Positions 8,329 to 16,679 of a stretch of 64,000 nucleotides of DNA are shown one piece after another. Below the pieces are notes generated by a model, which searched no databases, was not told where the DNA came from, and worked only from the letters and a program-made list of their open reading frames with translations. The DNA lies in the NCBI GenBank assembly GCA_937959265.1, contig CALGMA010000015.1, positions 1-64,000 of the forward strand. The letters run 5' to 3'. Position 1 is the first letter of the stretch. Each line of letters opens with the position of its first letter. The stretch comes from an uncultured Anaerolineae bacterium (lineage in GTDB: Bacteria; Chloroflexota; Anaerolineae; J036; Brachytrichaceae). The translations under genes and the position numbers were made by a program.

Positions 8329-9636
8329 ATGGCTACACAAATCACCATGCCCCAAATGGGGTTCGACATGACCGAGGGTACGATTGCCTCCTGGTTGAAG
8401 AAGGAAGGCGATCCCGTGGCTAAAGGCGAGCCGATCGCAGAGATCGAAACCGACAAGACGACCATTCAGGTTGAGTCGTTCAGCAGCGGTGTGTTGCGCA
8501 GGATCCTCGCTCAGGCCGGCCAAAAAGTCCCCGTCGGTCAGGTCATCGGCATTATCGCTGACCCGGATGAACAGATCGAGGGGGCGCAGCCATCTGCCCC
8601 GCCACAGCCGGCGTCTCAACCTGCGCCGGATGCGCCGAAGTCGAACGGGGCGGCACAAACGGAATCTCGGACGCAGCCGGATGCTGCTTCATCACAGGTA
8701 GTAAACGAAGGCCGGATCATCGCGACACCAGTCGCCCGGCGCCTAGCCGAGGAGCGCGGCATTGACCTGCGCTATGTGAAAGGCACCGGCCCAGATGGTC
8801 GCATTACCAAAGCCGACGTCGAGGCGTTCGTGCCGCCGCCTCCCACGCCGGAGCCGGTCGGCAAGCCGCTGGGCAGCCCGATCCTCAAGACGCCCGAGCC
8901 GGCGCCACAACCCGCGCCGGTTGCCCAGGCGGCAGCGCCGCCCGCGGCCCCTGGCGCCACGCAACCGCTCACTCGCATGCGACAGACCATCGCGGCGCGC
9001 ATGGTCGCCAGCAAGCAGCAAGTCCCGCACTTTTACATCACCGTCGCTGTGGAGATGGATGCTGCGCTGGCCTTGCGCGCGCAGATCAACGAGTCGCTGA
9101 AGCCGGAGGGGATTAAGGTCTCGGTGAACGACATGGTCATCCGCGCGGTGGCACTGGCGCTGCGCCGCTTCCCCAACATGAATGCTGCATTCACGCCGGA
9201 AGGCATCGAGATGCGCGATTACGTGAACGTCGCCAGCGCCGTAACGGTCGAGGGCGGTCTGGTCACGGTGACCGTGCGTGACACCGACAAGAAGACGCTT
9301 AAGCAGATCAGCCAGGAGATGACCGCGTTGGCCGAGCGCGCGCGGAGCAACAAGATGCAGCCGGGTGATGTGGGTGGGCAGACGTTCACCATCAGCAACC
9401 TGGGCATGTATAACGTGGAGAACTTCATCGCTATCGTCAACCAGCCCGATGCCGGCATTTTGGCGGTAGCGACGGCGGCGCCGACGCCGGTGGTGCGCAA
9501 CGGGGAGATCGTGATCCGTACCGTGATGAACATGACGCTCTCCGGCGATCACCGCTTGACGGACGGCGCCGAGGGTGCACAGTTCATCAACGAGATCAAG
9601 CGTTTGCTCGAGAATCCCTGGAGCCTGGTGCTTTAG
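8329..9636 (+). CDS. pdhC: Dihydrolipoamide acyltransferase (E2 component)
   Basis: 435 residues. Domains in order: one lipoyl domain (about 1-80) with the lipoyl lysine in ETDKTT (Lys43); a Pro/Ala linker; an E3-binding domain (131-167); a second Pro/Ala linker; and the acyltransferase core (about 205-435) with the catalytic GDHRLTDG (His408, Asp412). It transfers acetyl from the lipoyl arm to CoA. The start MATQITMPQMG at 8329 matches the lipoyl domain edge; an in-frame ATG at 8299 adds ten unlikely residues. The E3 subunit is not in this operon and must be encoded elsewhere. Confidence 0.93.
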   Translation: MATQITMPQMGFDMTEGTIASWLKKEGDPVAKGEPIAEIETDKTTIQVESFSSGVLRRILAQAGQKVPVGQVIGIIADPDEQIEGAQPSAPPQPASQPAPDAPKSNGAAQTESRTQPDAASSQVVNEGRIIATPVARRLAEERGIDLRYVKGTGPDGRITKADVEAFVPPPPTPEPVGKPLGSPILKTPEPAPQPAPVAQAAAPPAAPGATQPLTRMRQTIAARMVASKQQVPHFYITVAVEMDAALALRAQINESLKPEGIKVSVNDMVIRAVALALRRFPNMNAAFTPEGIEMRDYVNVASAVTVEGGLVTVTVRDTDKKTLKQISQEMTALAERARSNKMQPGDVGGQTFTISNLGMYNVENFIAIVNQPDAGILAVATAAPTPVVRNGEIVIRTVMNMTLSGDHRLTDGAEGAQFINEIKRLLENPWSLVL

Positions 9637-9651
9637 CGCTTGCTACTTTGT

Positions 9652-9689
9652 GCCGCTTGTCGTCCTCGACGGCAAGCGGCGCTTTTTTT
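9652..9689 (+). terminator. Intrinsic terminator of the pdh operon
   Basis: GCCGCTTG (9652-9659) pairs with CAAGCGGC (9673-9680), with an inner CGTC/GACG stem and a CTC loop. A run of seven T follows at 9683-9689. This is the clearest intrinsic terminator in the window and separates the pdh operon from murA. Confidence 0.9.
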
Positions 9690-9729
9690 GTCGCGCCAGT
9701 CTGCATCCAACGGTATGTAGTCCGACTAT

Positions 9730-11019
9730 ATGAATTCAGAGTTCATCATCCAAGGTGGCGCCCGCTTGCACGGCGAGGTCGTCGCTTCCGGCAACAAAAA
9801 TGCCGCGCTGCCGCTGCTGGCTGCCAGCCTGCTCACCGAAGAGCCGCTGATCCTGCACAACGTGCCGCGCATCCGTGACGTGGAAGTCATGGCGCGCCTG
9901 TTGCAGACGCTCGGCGTGTCGGTCGAGTGGATAGCGCCGAATAGCCTGCGCTTGCACGCGGCCGACGTAAACGCCTGCGCGCTGAGCCACGATTTGTGCC
10001 GTGAGATTCGCGCCAGCATCTTGCTGGCCGGTCCGATGTTGGGGCGCGTCGGCGGTATCAACCTGCCGCCGCCAGGCGGCGATGTGATCGGCCGCCGCCG
10101 GCTTGACACACACTTCCTCGCCTTCAGCGCCCTCGGCGCGAACATCAGCGTCAACGGTGAATTTCAGATCAGCACCTCTGGCTTGACCGGCGCCGATATT
10201 CTGCTCGACGAGGCCAGCGTGACGGCGACTGAAAATGCCATCATGGCAGCGGCGTTGGCGAAGGGCGTCACAGTGCTGCGCAATGCTGCCAGCGAGCCGC
10301 ATGTACAAGATCTGTGTCACTGCTTGAATCGCATGGGAGCGCGCATCGAGCACACCGGCTCGAACACGCTGGTGATTCATGGCCGCGACCGGCTAGGCGG
10401 GGCAGAGTTCACCCTGGGCGCCGACAATATCGAAGTCACCAGTTTCATCATCATCGGCGCGCTCTGCGCCGATGAACAGGGTCTGTGGATTCGCAACGCT
10501 GACCCGCAGCACCTGGGCATGACGCGGTTGGTGCTGCGCCGACTCGGCATCCGCTTCGAGACACATGGCGCAGATGTCTTCGTGCCAGGCAACCAGCGAC
10601 TGGTCGTCGAGCCGGAGTTCGATGGCTACATGCCGAAAATTGACGATAACCCCTGGCCGGCCTTCCCCGCCGATGCCATCAGCTCGGCCATCGTCGCCGC
10701 CACGCAGGCCGAAGGCAGCGTGCTGTTTCACGAGAAGATGTATGAGAGCCGCCTGTACTGGGTGGACAAGCTCATCAGCATGGGAGCGCGCATCGTGCTG
10801 TGTGACCCGCACCGCTGTGTGGTGCAGGGACCGAGCCGGCTGCGCGGTGAGCGCGTGCAAAGCCCAGACATTCGCGCCGGCGTTGCGCTGGTGATCGCCG
10901 CGCTGTGCGCTGAGGACGTGAGCGTGATCCAAAACGTGCAGCAGATCGATCGCGGTTACGAGCGCTTCGAGGAGAAGCTGCGCGCCATCGGCGCGCAGAT
11001 CGAACGCCGGACTGCTTAA
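9730..11019 (+). CDS. murA: UDP-N-acetylglucosamine 1-carboxyvinyltransferase (MurA), Cys-to-Asp type
   Basis: 429 residues, normal for MurA, which transfers enolpyruvate from PEP to UDP-GlcNAc in the first step of peptidoglycan synthesis. The PEP-site lysine lies in SGNKNAAL (Lys23), the catalytic aspartate in FPADAIS, and the C-terminal IDRGYERFEEKL segment is conserved. The loop that carries Cys115 in E. coli reads PGGDVIG, so the cysteine is replaced by Asp118 (codon 10081-10083). Asp at this site is known from Mycobacterium and Chlamydia, where it confers fosfomycin resistance. The FPAD-AIS segment differs from the usual FPTDMQAQ, so a paralogous MurA-like role cannot be excluded. Confidence 0.85.
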   Translation: MNSEFIIQGGARLHGEVVASGNKNAALPLLAASLLTEEPLILHNVPRIRDVEVMARLLQTLGVSVEWIAPNSLRLHAADVNACALSHDLCREIRASILLAGPMLGRVGGINLPPPGGDVIGRRRLDTHFLAFSALGANISVNGEFQISTSGLTGADILLDEASVTATENAIMAAALAKGVTVLRNAASEPHVQDLCHCLNRMGARIEHTGSNTLVIHGRDRLGGAEFTLGADNIEVTSFIIIGALCADEQGLWIRNADPQHLGMTRLVLRRLGIRFETHGADVFVPGNQRLVVEPEFDGYMPKIDDNPWPAFPADAISSAIVAATQAEGSVLFHEKMYESRLYWVDKLISMGARIVLCDPHRCVVQGPSRLRGERVQSPDIRAGVALVIAALCAEDVSVIQNVQQIDRGYERFEEKLRAIGAQIERRTA

Positions 11020-11036
11020 GCGGCCGCCGTTTGGCC

Positions 11037-11726
11037 TTACCTCGCCGAGGCGCGCGCTGTCGCAGACCGCTTCGGCGTCGAATGGCGGCGGGCCAGCGCC
11101 CAGATCAACAACGCGCCGTTCAACAGCCAGGTCATGGCGATGGCGTTCCACATCATGGCCGGCACGAGCGCCGCCGGGTCGCCGTTGATCCACGGCAGCG
11201 GTGGGTAGTAGCCATAGCCGCCCAGCCGGCCGGCGGCGATCGGCGCGTAGTCCACGATGTCGCTCAGCACGAACCACCCGAATGTGAGCATCGTGCTGCG
11301 CACGCTCGGCTGCACATACTGTAACAGCAGCAGCCCCATGATCGTCAGCCCGAGGTGTGTGGCAAACATCACCGGCCCGCTGAACACGCCGCTCAGTTCG
11401 ACGTTGCCGGTGCGCGCCCAGTACAGCGCCCAGAACGACATCGTCCACACGCCGTATTTGATGCAGAACACCGCCGCAAGCTGGTTGATCGAGTTGCTGG
11501 TGCGTTTCACGTGCATCAGGAGGAGCGCGACGCCGAACATGAGCGCCGCTAATGGACAATCGGGGATGAACGGATAGGCCCACAGTGGCGCGTTGACCTC
11601 GCCGAAGAAGCTTCCATACCAGCCGGCCGTGCCAAAGACGAACGCGAACACACAAGCGCCGAACGCTGACCAGGCCAGCGCCGGCGTCTCGATTGCCTGA
11701 TCACTCCAGGCGCGAATCCACCGCAT
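11037..11726 (-). CDS. DUF1405-family integral membrane protein
   Basis: 229 residues with about six hydrophobic segments and the signature FIPDCPLAALMFGVALLL near residue 53, which marks the DUF1405 family (Bacillus YpjA-like). The function of the family is unknown. The C-terminal tail is basic and Ser/Ala-rich. It converges on murA with 17 nt between stop codons and is divergent from the isomerase gene at 11840. No operon partners are seen on its strand. Confidence 0.75.
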   Translation of the reverse strand: MRWIRAWSDQAIETPALAWSAFGACVFAFVFGTAGWYGSFFGEVNAPLWAYPFIPDCPLAALMFGVALLLMHVKRTSNSINQLAAVFCIKYGVWTMSFWALYWARTGNVELSGVFSGPVMFATHLGLTIMGLLLLQYVQPSVRSTMLTFGWFVLSDIVDYAPIAAGRLGGYGYYPPLPWINGDPAALVPAMMWNAIAMTWLLNGALLIWALARRHSTPKRSATARASAR

Positions 11727-11782
11727 CGGTCACCTCGTGGCCAGAAGTGTAGCGCAGATGTAAATGCAATGTGCTCGACCGG

Positions 11783-11810
11783 TTGCGCCATATCGCCGGC
11801 AGCTTATGAT
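11783..11810 (+). promoter_or_regulatory. Promoter of the TIM-barrel isomerase gene
   Basis: TTGCGC (11783-11788) and TATGAT (11805-11810) are separated by 16 nt. This would give a leader of about 22 nt before the ATG at 11840. Confidence 0.45.
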
Positions 11811-11839
11811 TGCGAAAAACCTCATCGGAGCAATGCACG

Positions 11840-12727
11840 ATGCGCTTGGGAATGAGTGGTTGTTTCCTGCCTGCCGACATGAATGACTTGACGCCGGCGC
11901 TATGCCGCCGCGTGCGCGAACTCGGCTTCAGCGGCATCTTCGCGCGCTTTGCGGCCAACGATCCGCGCACGACACCGCGCCATGTTGCGCAGCGTGTGCG
12001 CGATGTATTGAACGGCGAAGGGGTGCGCCTGTATCAGGCCACGGGTTACTGGCAGAACATGATCACGCCGGATGAGACCATGCGGCGCGAGTCGGTGCAC
12101 GTGATCCAGGCAGCGCTGCGGCTGGCCGGCTGGATGGGGGCGCGGGCAATAGACACCGGCCCCGGCTCGATGCATCCCGCCGGCGCCGGCGTGCATGCCG
12201 CATCGTGGTGGCCGCATCCTTACAACTGGACGGCCGAGGCGCGCCGCCAACTGGTGAAGACGCTGAGGGAGTGCGCCCCGGCAGCCGAAGACGCCGGCGT
12301 GTATCTCAGCCTGGAGGGCGCGCAGACGGTCACCCTGGAGAACGCCCGTGTGACCCGCGAAGTGTTGGACGAAGTCGGTTCGCCCTGGGTGCAGAGCGAC
12401 TACGACTCGGCCAACTGGCTGACGTTGAAGACGGTCTACGACTCGGCAGCGGCGATCGAGTCCGACTTCGACGTGCTGGGCGATTACATCATCAGTTGTC
12501 ACGCCAAAGATGCCTGGCCGGTGAATCATCTGAACGTGCGAGTGGATCAGGGCTGTCCAGGGCGTGGGCTGGTGGACTTTCGAGCGCTCTTCCGGCGCAT
12601 GGAGGCGCTTGCGCCCGACTATCCGGTGATCGCCGAGGGCAACACGACTGAGGAGCTGCCGGAGGTCAGCGCGTTCTTCCATCGCATTGCCGATGAGCTG
12701 GGCATTCGCGTGCTGGATGATGCGTAG
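11840..12727 (+). CDS. Sugar phosphate isomerase/epimerase-like TIM-barrel protein
   Basis: 295 residues. The pattern of an AP-endonuclease-2-like TIM barrel is visible: LGMSGCF at the start, ATGYWQ, a YLSLEGA strand with a likely metal-binding Glu, QSDYDSANW, ISCHAKD and VIAEGNTTEE near the end. Members bind divalent metal and isomerise or epimerise sugars (xylose isomerase, hydroxypyruvate isomerase, inosose dehydratase relatives). Substrate cannot be predicted. The start at 11840 was chosen over the frame opening at 11810, which lies inside the -10 box. It may act with the sugar-acid genes at 22-29 kb, but that is only inference. Confidence 0.72.
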   Translation: MRLGMSGCFLPADMNDLTPALCRRVRELGFSGIFARFAANDPRTTPRHVAQRVRDVLNGEGVRLYQATGYWQNMITPDETMRRESVHVIQAALRLAGWMGARAIDTGPGSMHPAGAGVHAASWWPHPYNWTAEARRQLVKTLRECAPAAEDAGVYLSLEGAQTVTLENARVTREVLDEVGSPWVQSDYDSANWLTLKTVYDSAAAIESDFDVLGDYIISCHAKDAWPVNHLNVRVDQGCPGRGLVDFRALFRRMEALAPDYPVIAEGNTTEELPEVSAFFHRIADELGIRVLDDA

Positions 12728-12761
12728 TGGGGTCTATCCCGTCACTGCATCACGGGCGCGA

Positions 12762-12767
12762 TAGAAT
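12762..12767 (+). promoter_or_regulatory. -10 box of the threonine aldolase gene (leaderless)
   Basis: TAGAAT ends 6 nt before the ATG at 12774, with no ribosome site between. The transcript is expected to start at the ATG. Confidence 0.6.
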
Positions 12768-12773
12768 CCTCGC

Positions 12774-13862
12774 ATGGCGCTTAACGACTTCATTGATCTT
12801 CGCTCCGACACGTTGACCGTACCCACGCCAGCCATGCGCGAAGCGATGGCGGCTGCCGAAGTAGGTGACGACGTGTTCGGCGAAGACCCCACCGTCAATA
12901 CTCTGCAAGAGTTGGCTGCCGAGAAGCTGGGCCACGAGGCGGCGCTGCTGGTCAGCAGTGGCACGATGGGCAACCTGACGGCGCTGCTGGCGCATTGCGG
13001 ACGCGGCGACGCGGCGATCGTCGGCGATTGGTCGCATGTCTACACCAACGAGGCCGGCGGACTTTCCATTGTCGGCGGCATCCTGCCGTACGTCGTTCCC
13101 AACCAACCGGATGGCTCGCTCCGGCTAGAGGACATCGAGGCGGCCATTCGCCCTGACAACGCGCACTTTGCGGCGGCGCGCGTGATTGCGCTGGAGAACA
13201 CTCACAATCGCATGGGCGGCGCCTATCTCACACCGGAGTACACGCGCCAGGTTGCCGATCTCGCCCATGCGCGCGGGTTGAAGCTGCACATTGACGGCGC
13301 GCGCATCTTCAACGCCGCCGTTGCGCAGAACGTAGATGTGAAAGCCCTGGCGCAGTGTGCCGACAGCGTGACGTTTTGTCTGAGCAAAGGGTTGAGTGGA
13401 CCGGTTGGCAGCGTGCTGTGCGGGTCGAGGGACTTCATTCGCATCGCGCACAAACGGCGCAAGGTGCTGGGCGGTGGCATGCGCCAGGCCGGCGTGATCG
13501 CCGCAGCCGGCATCGTCGCTCTGGAGCAGATGGTCGAGCGCCTGCGCGATGACCACGCCAATGCGCGCGTCCTGGCCGAGGGCATCGCCCGGGTCGAGGG
13601 GCTGCACATCAACCTGGCTGGGGTGAAGACCAACATGGTGTATTTCGACCTCGATCCGGCTTTGCCGTTCGACGCTGCCGAGTTGTGCAGGCGCGCTGTC
13701 GCCGAGCGGGTGAAGATGCTGCCGACTGGTCCGCGCCGCATCCGCGCCGTGACACACTGCTATGTCTCGCGCGACGAAGTAATCGAGGCGGCGCAGGTGA
13801 TCGCGCACGTCATGCATTACAGGCAAGGTCAGGTTGCCGACGGCAAGGTTCAGGCTTACTGA
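12774..13862 (+). CDS. ltaE: Low-specificity L-threonine aldolase
   Basis: 362 residues, PLP fold type I. It opens with the family signature DLRSDTLT (residues 8-15) and has VGDDVFGEDPTVN, LENTHNRMGG, the HIDGARIFNAA cofactor-binding segment and the PLP lysine in FCLSKGLSGPVGS (Lys205). The enzyme splits L-threonine or L-allo-threonine into glycine and acetaldehyde and works with other beta-hydroxy amino acids. It is slightly longer than the usual 340-350 residues through a short C-terminal tail. The PIG-L gene follows 40 nt downstream but has its own -10 box. Confidence 0.92.
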   Translation: MALNDFIDLRSDTLTVPTPAMREAMAAAEVGDDVFGEDPTVNTLQELAAEKLGHEAALLVSSGTMGNLTALLAHCGRGDAAIVGDWSHVYTNEAGGLSIVGGILPYVVPNQPDGSLRLEDIEAAIRPDNAHFAAARVIALENTHNRMGGAYLTPEYTRQVADLAHARGLKLHIDGARIFNAAVAQNVDVKALAQCADSVTFCLSKGLSGPVGSVLCGSRDFIRIAHKRRKVLGGGMRQAGVIAAAGIVALEQMVERLRDDHANARVLAEGIARVEGLHINLAGVKTNMVYFDLDPALPFDAAELCRRAVAERVKMLPTGPRRIRAVTHCYVSRDEVIEAAQVIAHVMHYRQGQVADGKVQAY

Positions 13863-13887
13863 TGTACCAGCCGGCATCTATCCGCTG

Positions 13888-13893
13888 TATACT
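13888..13893 (+). promoter_or_regulatory. -10 box of the PIG-L deacetylase gene (leaderless)
   Basis: TATACT lies 9 nt before the ATG at 13903, just after the stop codon of the aldolase gene. No ribosome site is visible. Confidence 0.55.
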
Positions 13894-13902
13894 CCGTCGG
13901 CC

Positions 13903-14763
13903 ATGGCTACGTTGCTCGTCATCCTCGCTCATCCCGACGATGAATCGTTCGGTCCGGGCGGCACACTGGCCAAATATGCGCATCACGGCGCGGCCGTGCA
14001 TTACCTGTGCGGCACGCGCGGCGAGTCCGGCACAGTAGACGCCGAGCGCCTGAACGGCTATGCCGACGTCGCCGAACTGCGCACGGTGGAGCTGGCGTGC
14101 GCGGCGAAGGAACTGCGCCTGGCTGGGGTGCACTTCCTCGGCTACCGCGACAGCGGTATGGCCGGCGCGGCCAACAACGGCGCGGAAGGGACGCTGCACG
14201 CCGCGCCGCTAGATGAGGTGGCCAGGCGCATCGCCGACTTCATCGAACGCTTGCGGCCCGACGCGATCATCACGCACGACCAATACGGCGGCTATGGTCA
14301 TCCCGACCATGTCAGGCTGCATCGGGCAACGATGCGCGCCTATGAGCAGTTGTACGGCATCCAGTGGAAGCTGGAGCCCAACGGCCTGTGGTCGGTGGTT
14401 AAGCAAAACGTGCCGGCGCCGCGCCTGTATTTCACCGTGATCCCCAAACGCCTGCTCAAGTGGGGGGTGCGCATCATGCCGTTGCTCCGGCAGGACCCGC
14501 GCCGCTTTGGTCGCAACAAGGATATTGACCTGGCGCAGATCGCCTCGTGGGACGTGCCGGTCACGACGCGCATAGACACGCGGCGCTACTTTCACATCAA
14601 GCAAGCGGCGTCGGATTGCCACGCCAGCCAGCAACCGCCGGCGAGGGGAAGCCGGATCGTGCGCTTCCTCTTCCGACGCAATCAGGGCTTCGAGTATTTC
14701 GCGCGCGCCTATCCTCCCTATCGGCATGGCGAGAAGTTAGAGACTGGGCTGTTTGGAGATTAG
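13903..14763 (+). CDS. PIG-L family deacetylase (LmbE-like)
   Basis: 286 residues. The zinc-binding signature AHPDDE is at residues 9-14 and the second metal motif HPDHVRLH lies near 135; GTRGESGTVD is also conserved. PIG-L enzymes remove acetyl groups from N-acetylglucosaminyl compounds, including intermediates of mycothiol and bacillithiol and some antibiotics or lipids. No thiol-biosynthesis partner is nearby, so the substrate is open. The frame extends upstream to 13834, but the motif spacing and the TATACT box favour 13903. Confidence 0.88.
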   Translation: MATLLVILAHPDDESFGPGGTLAKYAHHGAAVHYLCGTRGESGTVDAERLNGYADVAELRTVELACAAKELRLAGVHFLGYRDSGMAGAANNGAEGTLHAAPLDEVARRIADFIERLRPDAIITHDQYGGYGHPDHVRLHRATMRAYEQLYGIQWKLEPNGLWSVVKQNVPAPRLYFTVIPKRLLKWGVRIMPLLRQDPRRFGRNKDIDLAQIASWDVPVTTRIDTRRYFHIKQAASDCHASQQPPARGSRIVRFLFRRNQGFEYFARAYPPYRHGEKLETGLFGD

Positions 14764-14831
14764 CGCGGAGGATTGTTCGAGCGGGGGGTGAGGAGTCGGG
14801 CGTATGGCTGATCTCCACTCGTCAACGGGTT

Positions 14832-15479
14832 ATGGGCGTCGTTTTCTTCGACATGGACAAGACGCTGCTGGATGCAAGCAGCGGCACACTCTACGTCAAA
14901 TATTTGTGGCGGCGCAACATGATATCCACGCGCGAGTTGATCGGCGTGATGGTGATCAGCCTGCAATACTCCCTCAACCTACTCAACTTCCCAAGGGCGA
15001 TGGCGCGCCTGAGCCGGCGCATTCGCGGCGGCGATGCAGCGGCGACGAAGCAGTTGTGCGACCGGTGGGTGGAGGAAGACGTGCTTCCCCACGTCGCCCC
15101 GAAAGCGCTCGACCGATTGAGGGCGCATGAGCAACAGGGCGACTACGTCGTTCTGCTTTCGGCCTCGACACAGTTCACCGTCGAGCCGGTCGCGCGCTAT
15201 CTGCGCATCCCCTACCGTTGCACAGAGCTGGAGATCGCCAATGGCAGGTTCACCGGCGGCATTGTGGGCGAGCCGTGCTATGGCGAGGGCAAGCGCATCT
15301 GGGGCGAGCGCATCGCTGCCGAGCGCGGCGTGCCGTTGAGCGCGTGCACGTTCTACACCGACTCATACTCCGACCGCGCGCTGCTGGATGTGGTAGGCCG
15401 TCCGGTGGCGGTCAATCCTGATCGGATGCTGAAACGCTATGCGCGACAGCGCGGCTGGCCCATCGAGTATTTCTACTGA
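14832..15479 (+). CDS. HAD-IB family hydrolase (phosphoserine phosphatase-like)
   Basis: 215 residues. It begins MGVVFFDMDKTLLD, where DMDKT is the HAD nucleophile motif; motif II is VLLSAST and the C-terminal acid motif is FYTDSYSD. Together with a helical cap this matches the HAD-IB subfamily, which dephosphorylates small molecules such as phosphoserine or lysophospholipids. The start at 14832 places the motif at residues 8-12 as usual; the open frame reaches back to 14547 inside the PIG-L gene but has no support there. The upstream gap is 68 nt, so co-transcription with the deacetylase is possible. Confidence 0.8.
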   Translation: MGVVFFDMDKTLLDASSGTLYVKYLWRRNMISTRELIGVMVISLQYSLNLLNFPRAMARLSRRIRGGDAAATKQLCDRWVEEDVLPHVAPKALDRLRAHEQQGDYVVLLSASTQFTVEPVARYLRIPYRCTELEIANGRFTGGIVGEPCYGEGKRIWGERIAAERGVPLSACTFYTDSYSDRALLDVVGRPVAVNPDRMLKRYARQRGWPIEYFY

Positions 15480-15570
15480 GGGTGCGTCTAAAAACTCATC
15501 TTGCGAAATGCAGTCGGGTCGGCGAAAGCACTGCCCTACCTGCCCGGTAGCCCTTCACGTGCTCAGGTGC

Positions 15571-15598
15571 TTGCATCTCTCTCTCGTAGCGCTACAAT
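15571..15598 (+). promoter_or_regulatory. Promoter of the amino-acid binding protein gene
   Basis: TTGCAT (15571-15576) and TACAAT (15593-15598) are 16 nt apart. The leader of about 35 nt contains GAAGAGGTGA before the ATG at 15639, so this gene uses a normal ribosome site. Confidence 0.65.
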
Positions 15599-15638
15599 CC
15601 CGCGCGACTGTCCATCCCACAGCGAAGAGGTGAGAACC

Positions 15639-16553
15639 ATGAAATGCACATTTATTCTGCCGGCTGCATGTCTCGTCGCCGCGATGTTGAGCGCCTGTGC
15701 AGCGCCTCCGCCCCCGCCACCGGCCTCCTCTGCGACGGCGGCGCCGCAAGCTGAATCACCGACGGCTGCGCCGGCTGCCGGCCAGAAAGACCTGCTCGAC
15801 ATCATCCAGGAGCGCGGCGTGATGCGCGTGAGCACCGACGCGAACTATGCGCCGCAGAGCTATTTCGACGAGAAGACCAAGACCTGGACCGGCTTCGATA
15901 TTGACGTGGCGTATGAAGTGGGCCGGCGGCTCGGGGTCAAGGTGGAGTTCGTCACCCCAGACTGGAGCGCGATCACGGCCGGCAACTGGGCCGGCCGCTG
16001 GGACGTGAGCATCGGCAGCATGACCATCACCCCCGAACGACAGAAAGTGCTGGACTTTACGCCGCCGTATTACTACACTGCCGGCCAGTTCGGCGTGCGC
16101 GCCGACCTGAAGGACGCCATCAAGGACCTCAGCGAGCTGGAAGGCAAGGTGGTATGCGTGGGCGAGTCCACCGTCTATGAGCAATATCTCAATGGCACGC
16201 TTGAGATGGAGGGCGAGGTTATTCCACCGCCGAAGAACACGAAAGTAGCGACGGTGAAGACCGATCTGGAATGCATCCAGTCCATGCAAGCTGGCCGCAA
16301 GGACTACGACGCTGTGTTGACAGCGTCCAACGTACTGGCCGACGCGATCAAAAAGGGAGCGCCGGTTGTGACGATTGGTTCCACTGTGTTCGCCGATCGC
16401 GTGGGCATCAGCATTGACAAAGCCGCACAGCCCAATGCGAAGTTTCTGGCAGCGTTGAGCAAGATTGTAGAAGACATGCACGCCGACGGCACGTTATCGG
16501 CCATTTCCAAAAAGTACTACGACGGCTTCGACCTGACCAAGCTGACGAAGTGA
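15639..16553 (+). CDS. Polar amino-acid ABC transporter substrate-binding lipoprotein
   Basis: 304 residues. A lipoprotein signal ends at LSAC (lipid-acceptor Cys about residue 20) and is followed by a Pro/Ala linker. The mature part is a family 3 solute-binding protein: IQERGVMRVSTDANYAPQSYFD, TGFDIDVAYEVGRRLG, SIGSMTITPERQKVLDFTPPYYYT. Such proteins capture polar amino acids outside the membrane. The start at 15639 gives the signal peptide; the frame opening at 15501 does not. The permease follows after a strong hairpin; no ATPase gene is adjacent. Confidence 0.9.
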   Translation: MKCTFILPAACLVAAMLSACAAPPPPPPASSATAAPQAESPTAAPAAGQKDLLDIIQERGVMRVSTDANYAPQSYFDEKTKTWTGFDIDVAYEVGRRLGVKVEFVTPDWSAITAGNWAGRWDVSIGSMTITPERQKVLDFTPPYYYTAGQFGVRADLKDAIKDLSELEGKVVCVGESTVYEQYLNGTLEMEGEVIPPPKNTKVATVKTDLECIQSMQAGRKDYDAVLTASNVLADAIKKGAPVVTIGSTVFADRVGISIDKAAQPNAKFLAALSKIVEDMHADGTLSAISKKYYDGFDLTKLTK

Positions 16554-16606
16554 CCCGCGGCATAGGGCAGGGCGCTTCGTCGTGGATGCAGTCCTATGCG
16601 AATGTA

Positions 16607-16639
16607 AGCTCCCAGGATTCTCTGAGAATCCTGGGAGCT
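16607..16639 (+). repeat. 15-bp perfect hairpin between binding protein and permease genes
   Basis: AGCTCCCAGGATTCT (16607-16621) pairs perfectly with 16625-16639 around a CTG loop. No T-run follows, so it is more likely an mRNA 3'-end stabiliser or partial attenuator than a full terminator. Such placement usually raises binding-protein expression over permease expression. Confidence 0.7.
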
Positions 16640-16679
16640 ATCCACAAAGTCGCACGTAACCCCGTTCCTGGCCCATCCC

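Noticed and set aside
8743-9552. Minus-strand frame of 269 codons opposite the E2 gene
   Set aside because: Mirror of the E2 codon pattern; His/Arg/Asp-rich with no fold.
10393-11655. Long minus-strand frame (420 codons) across murA and the DUF1405 gene
   Set aside because: It opposes two well-supported genes; its product is Arg/His-rich low-complexity sequence typical of antisense frames in GC-rich DNA.
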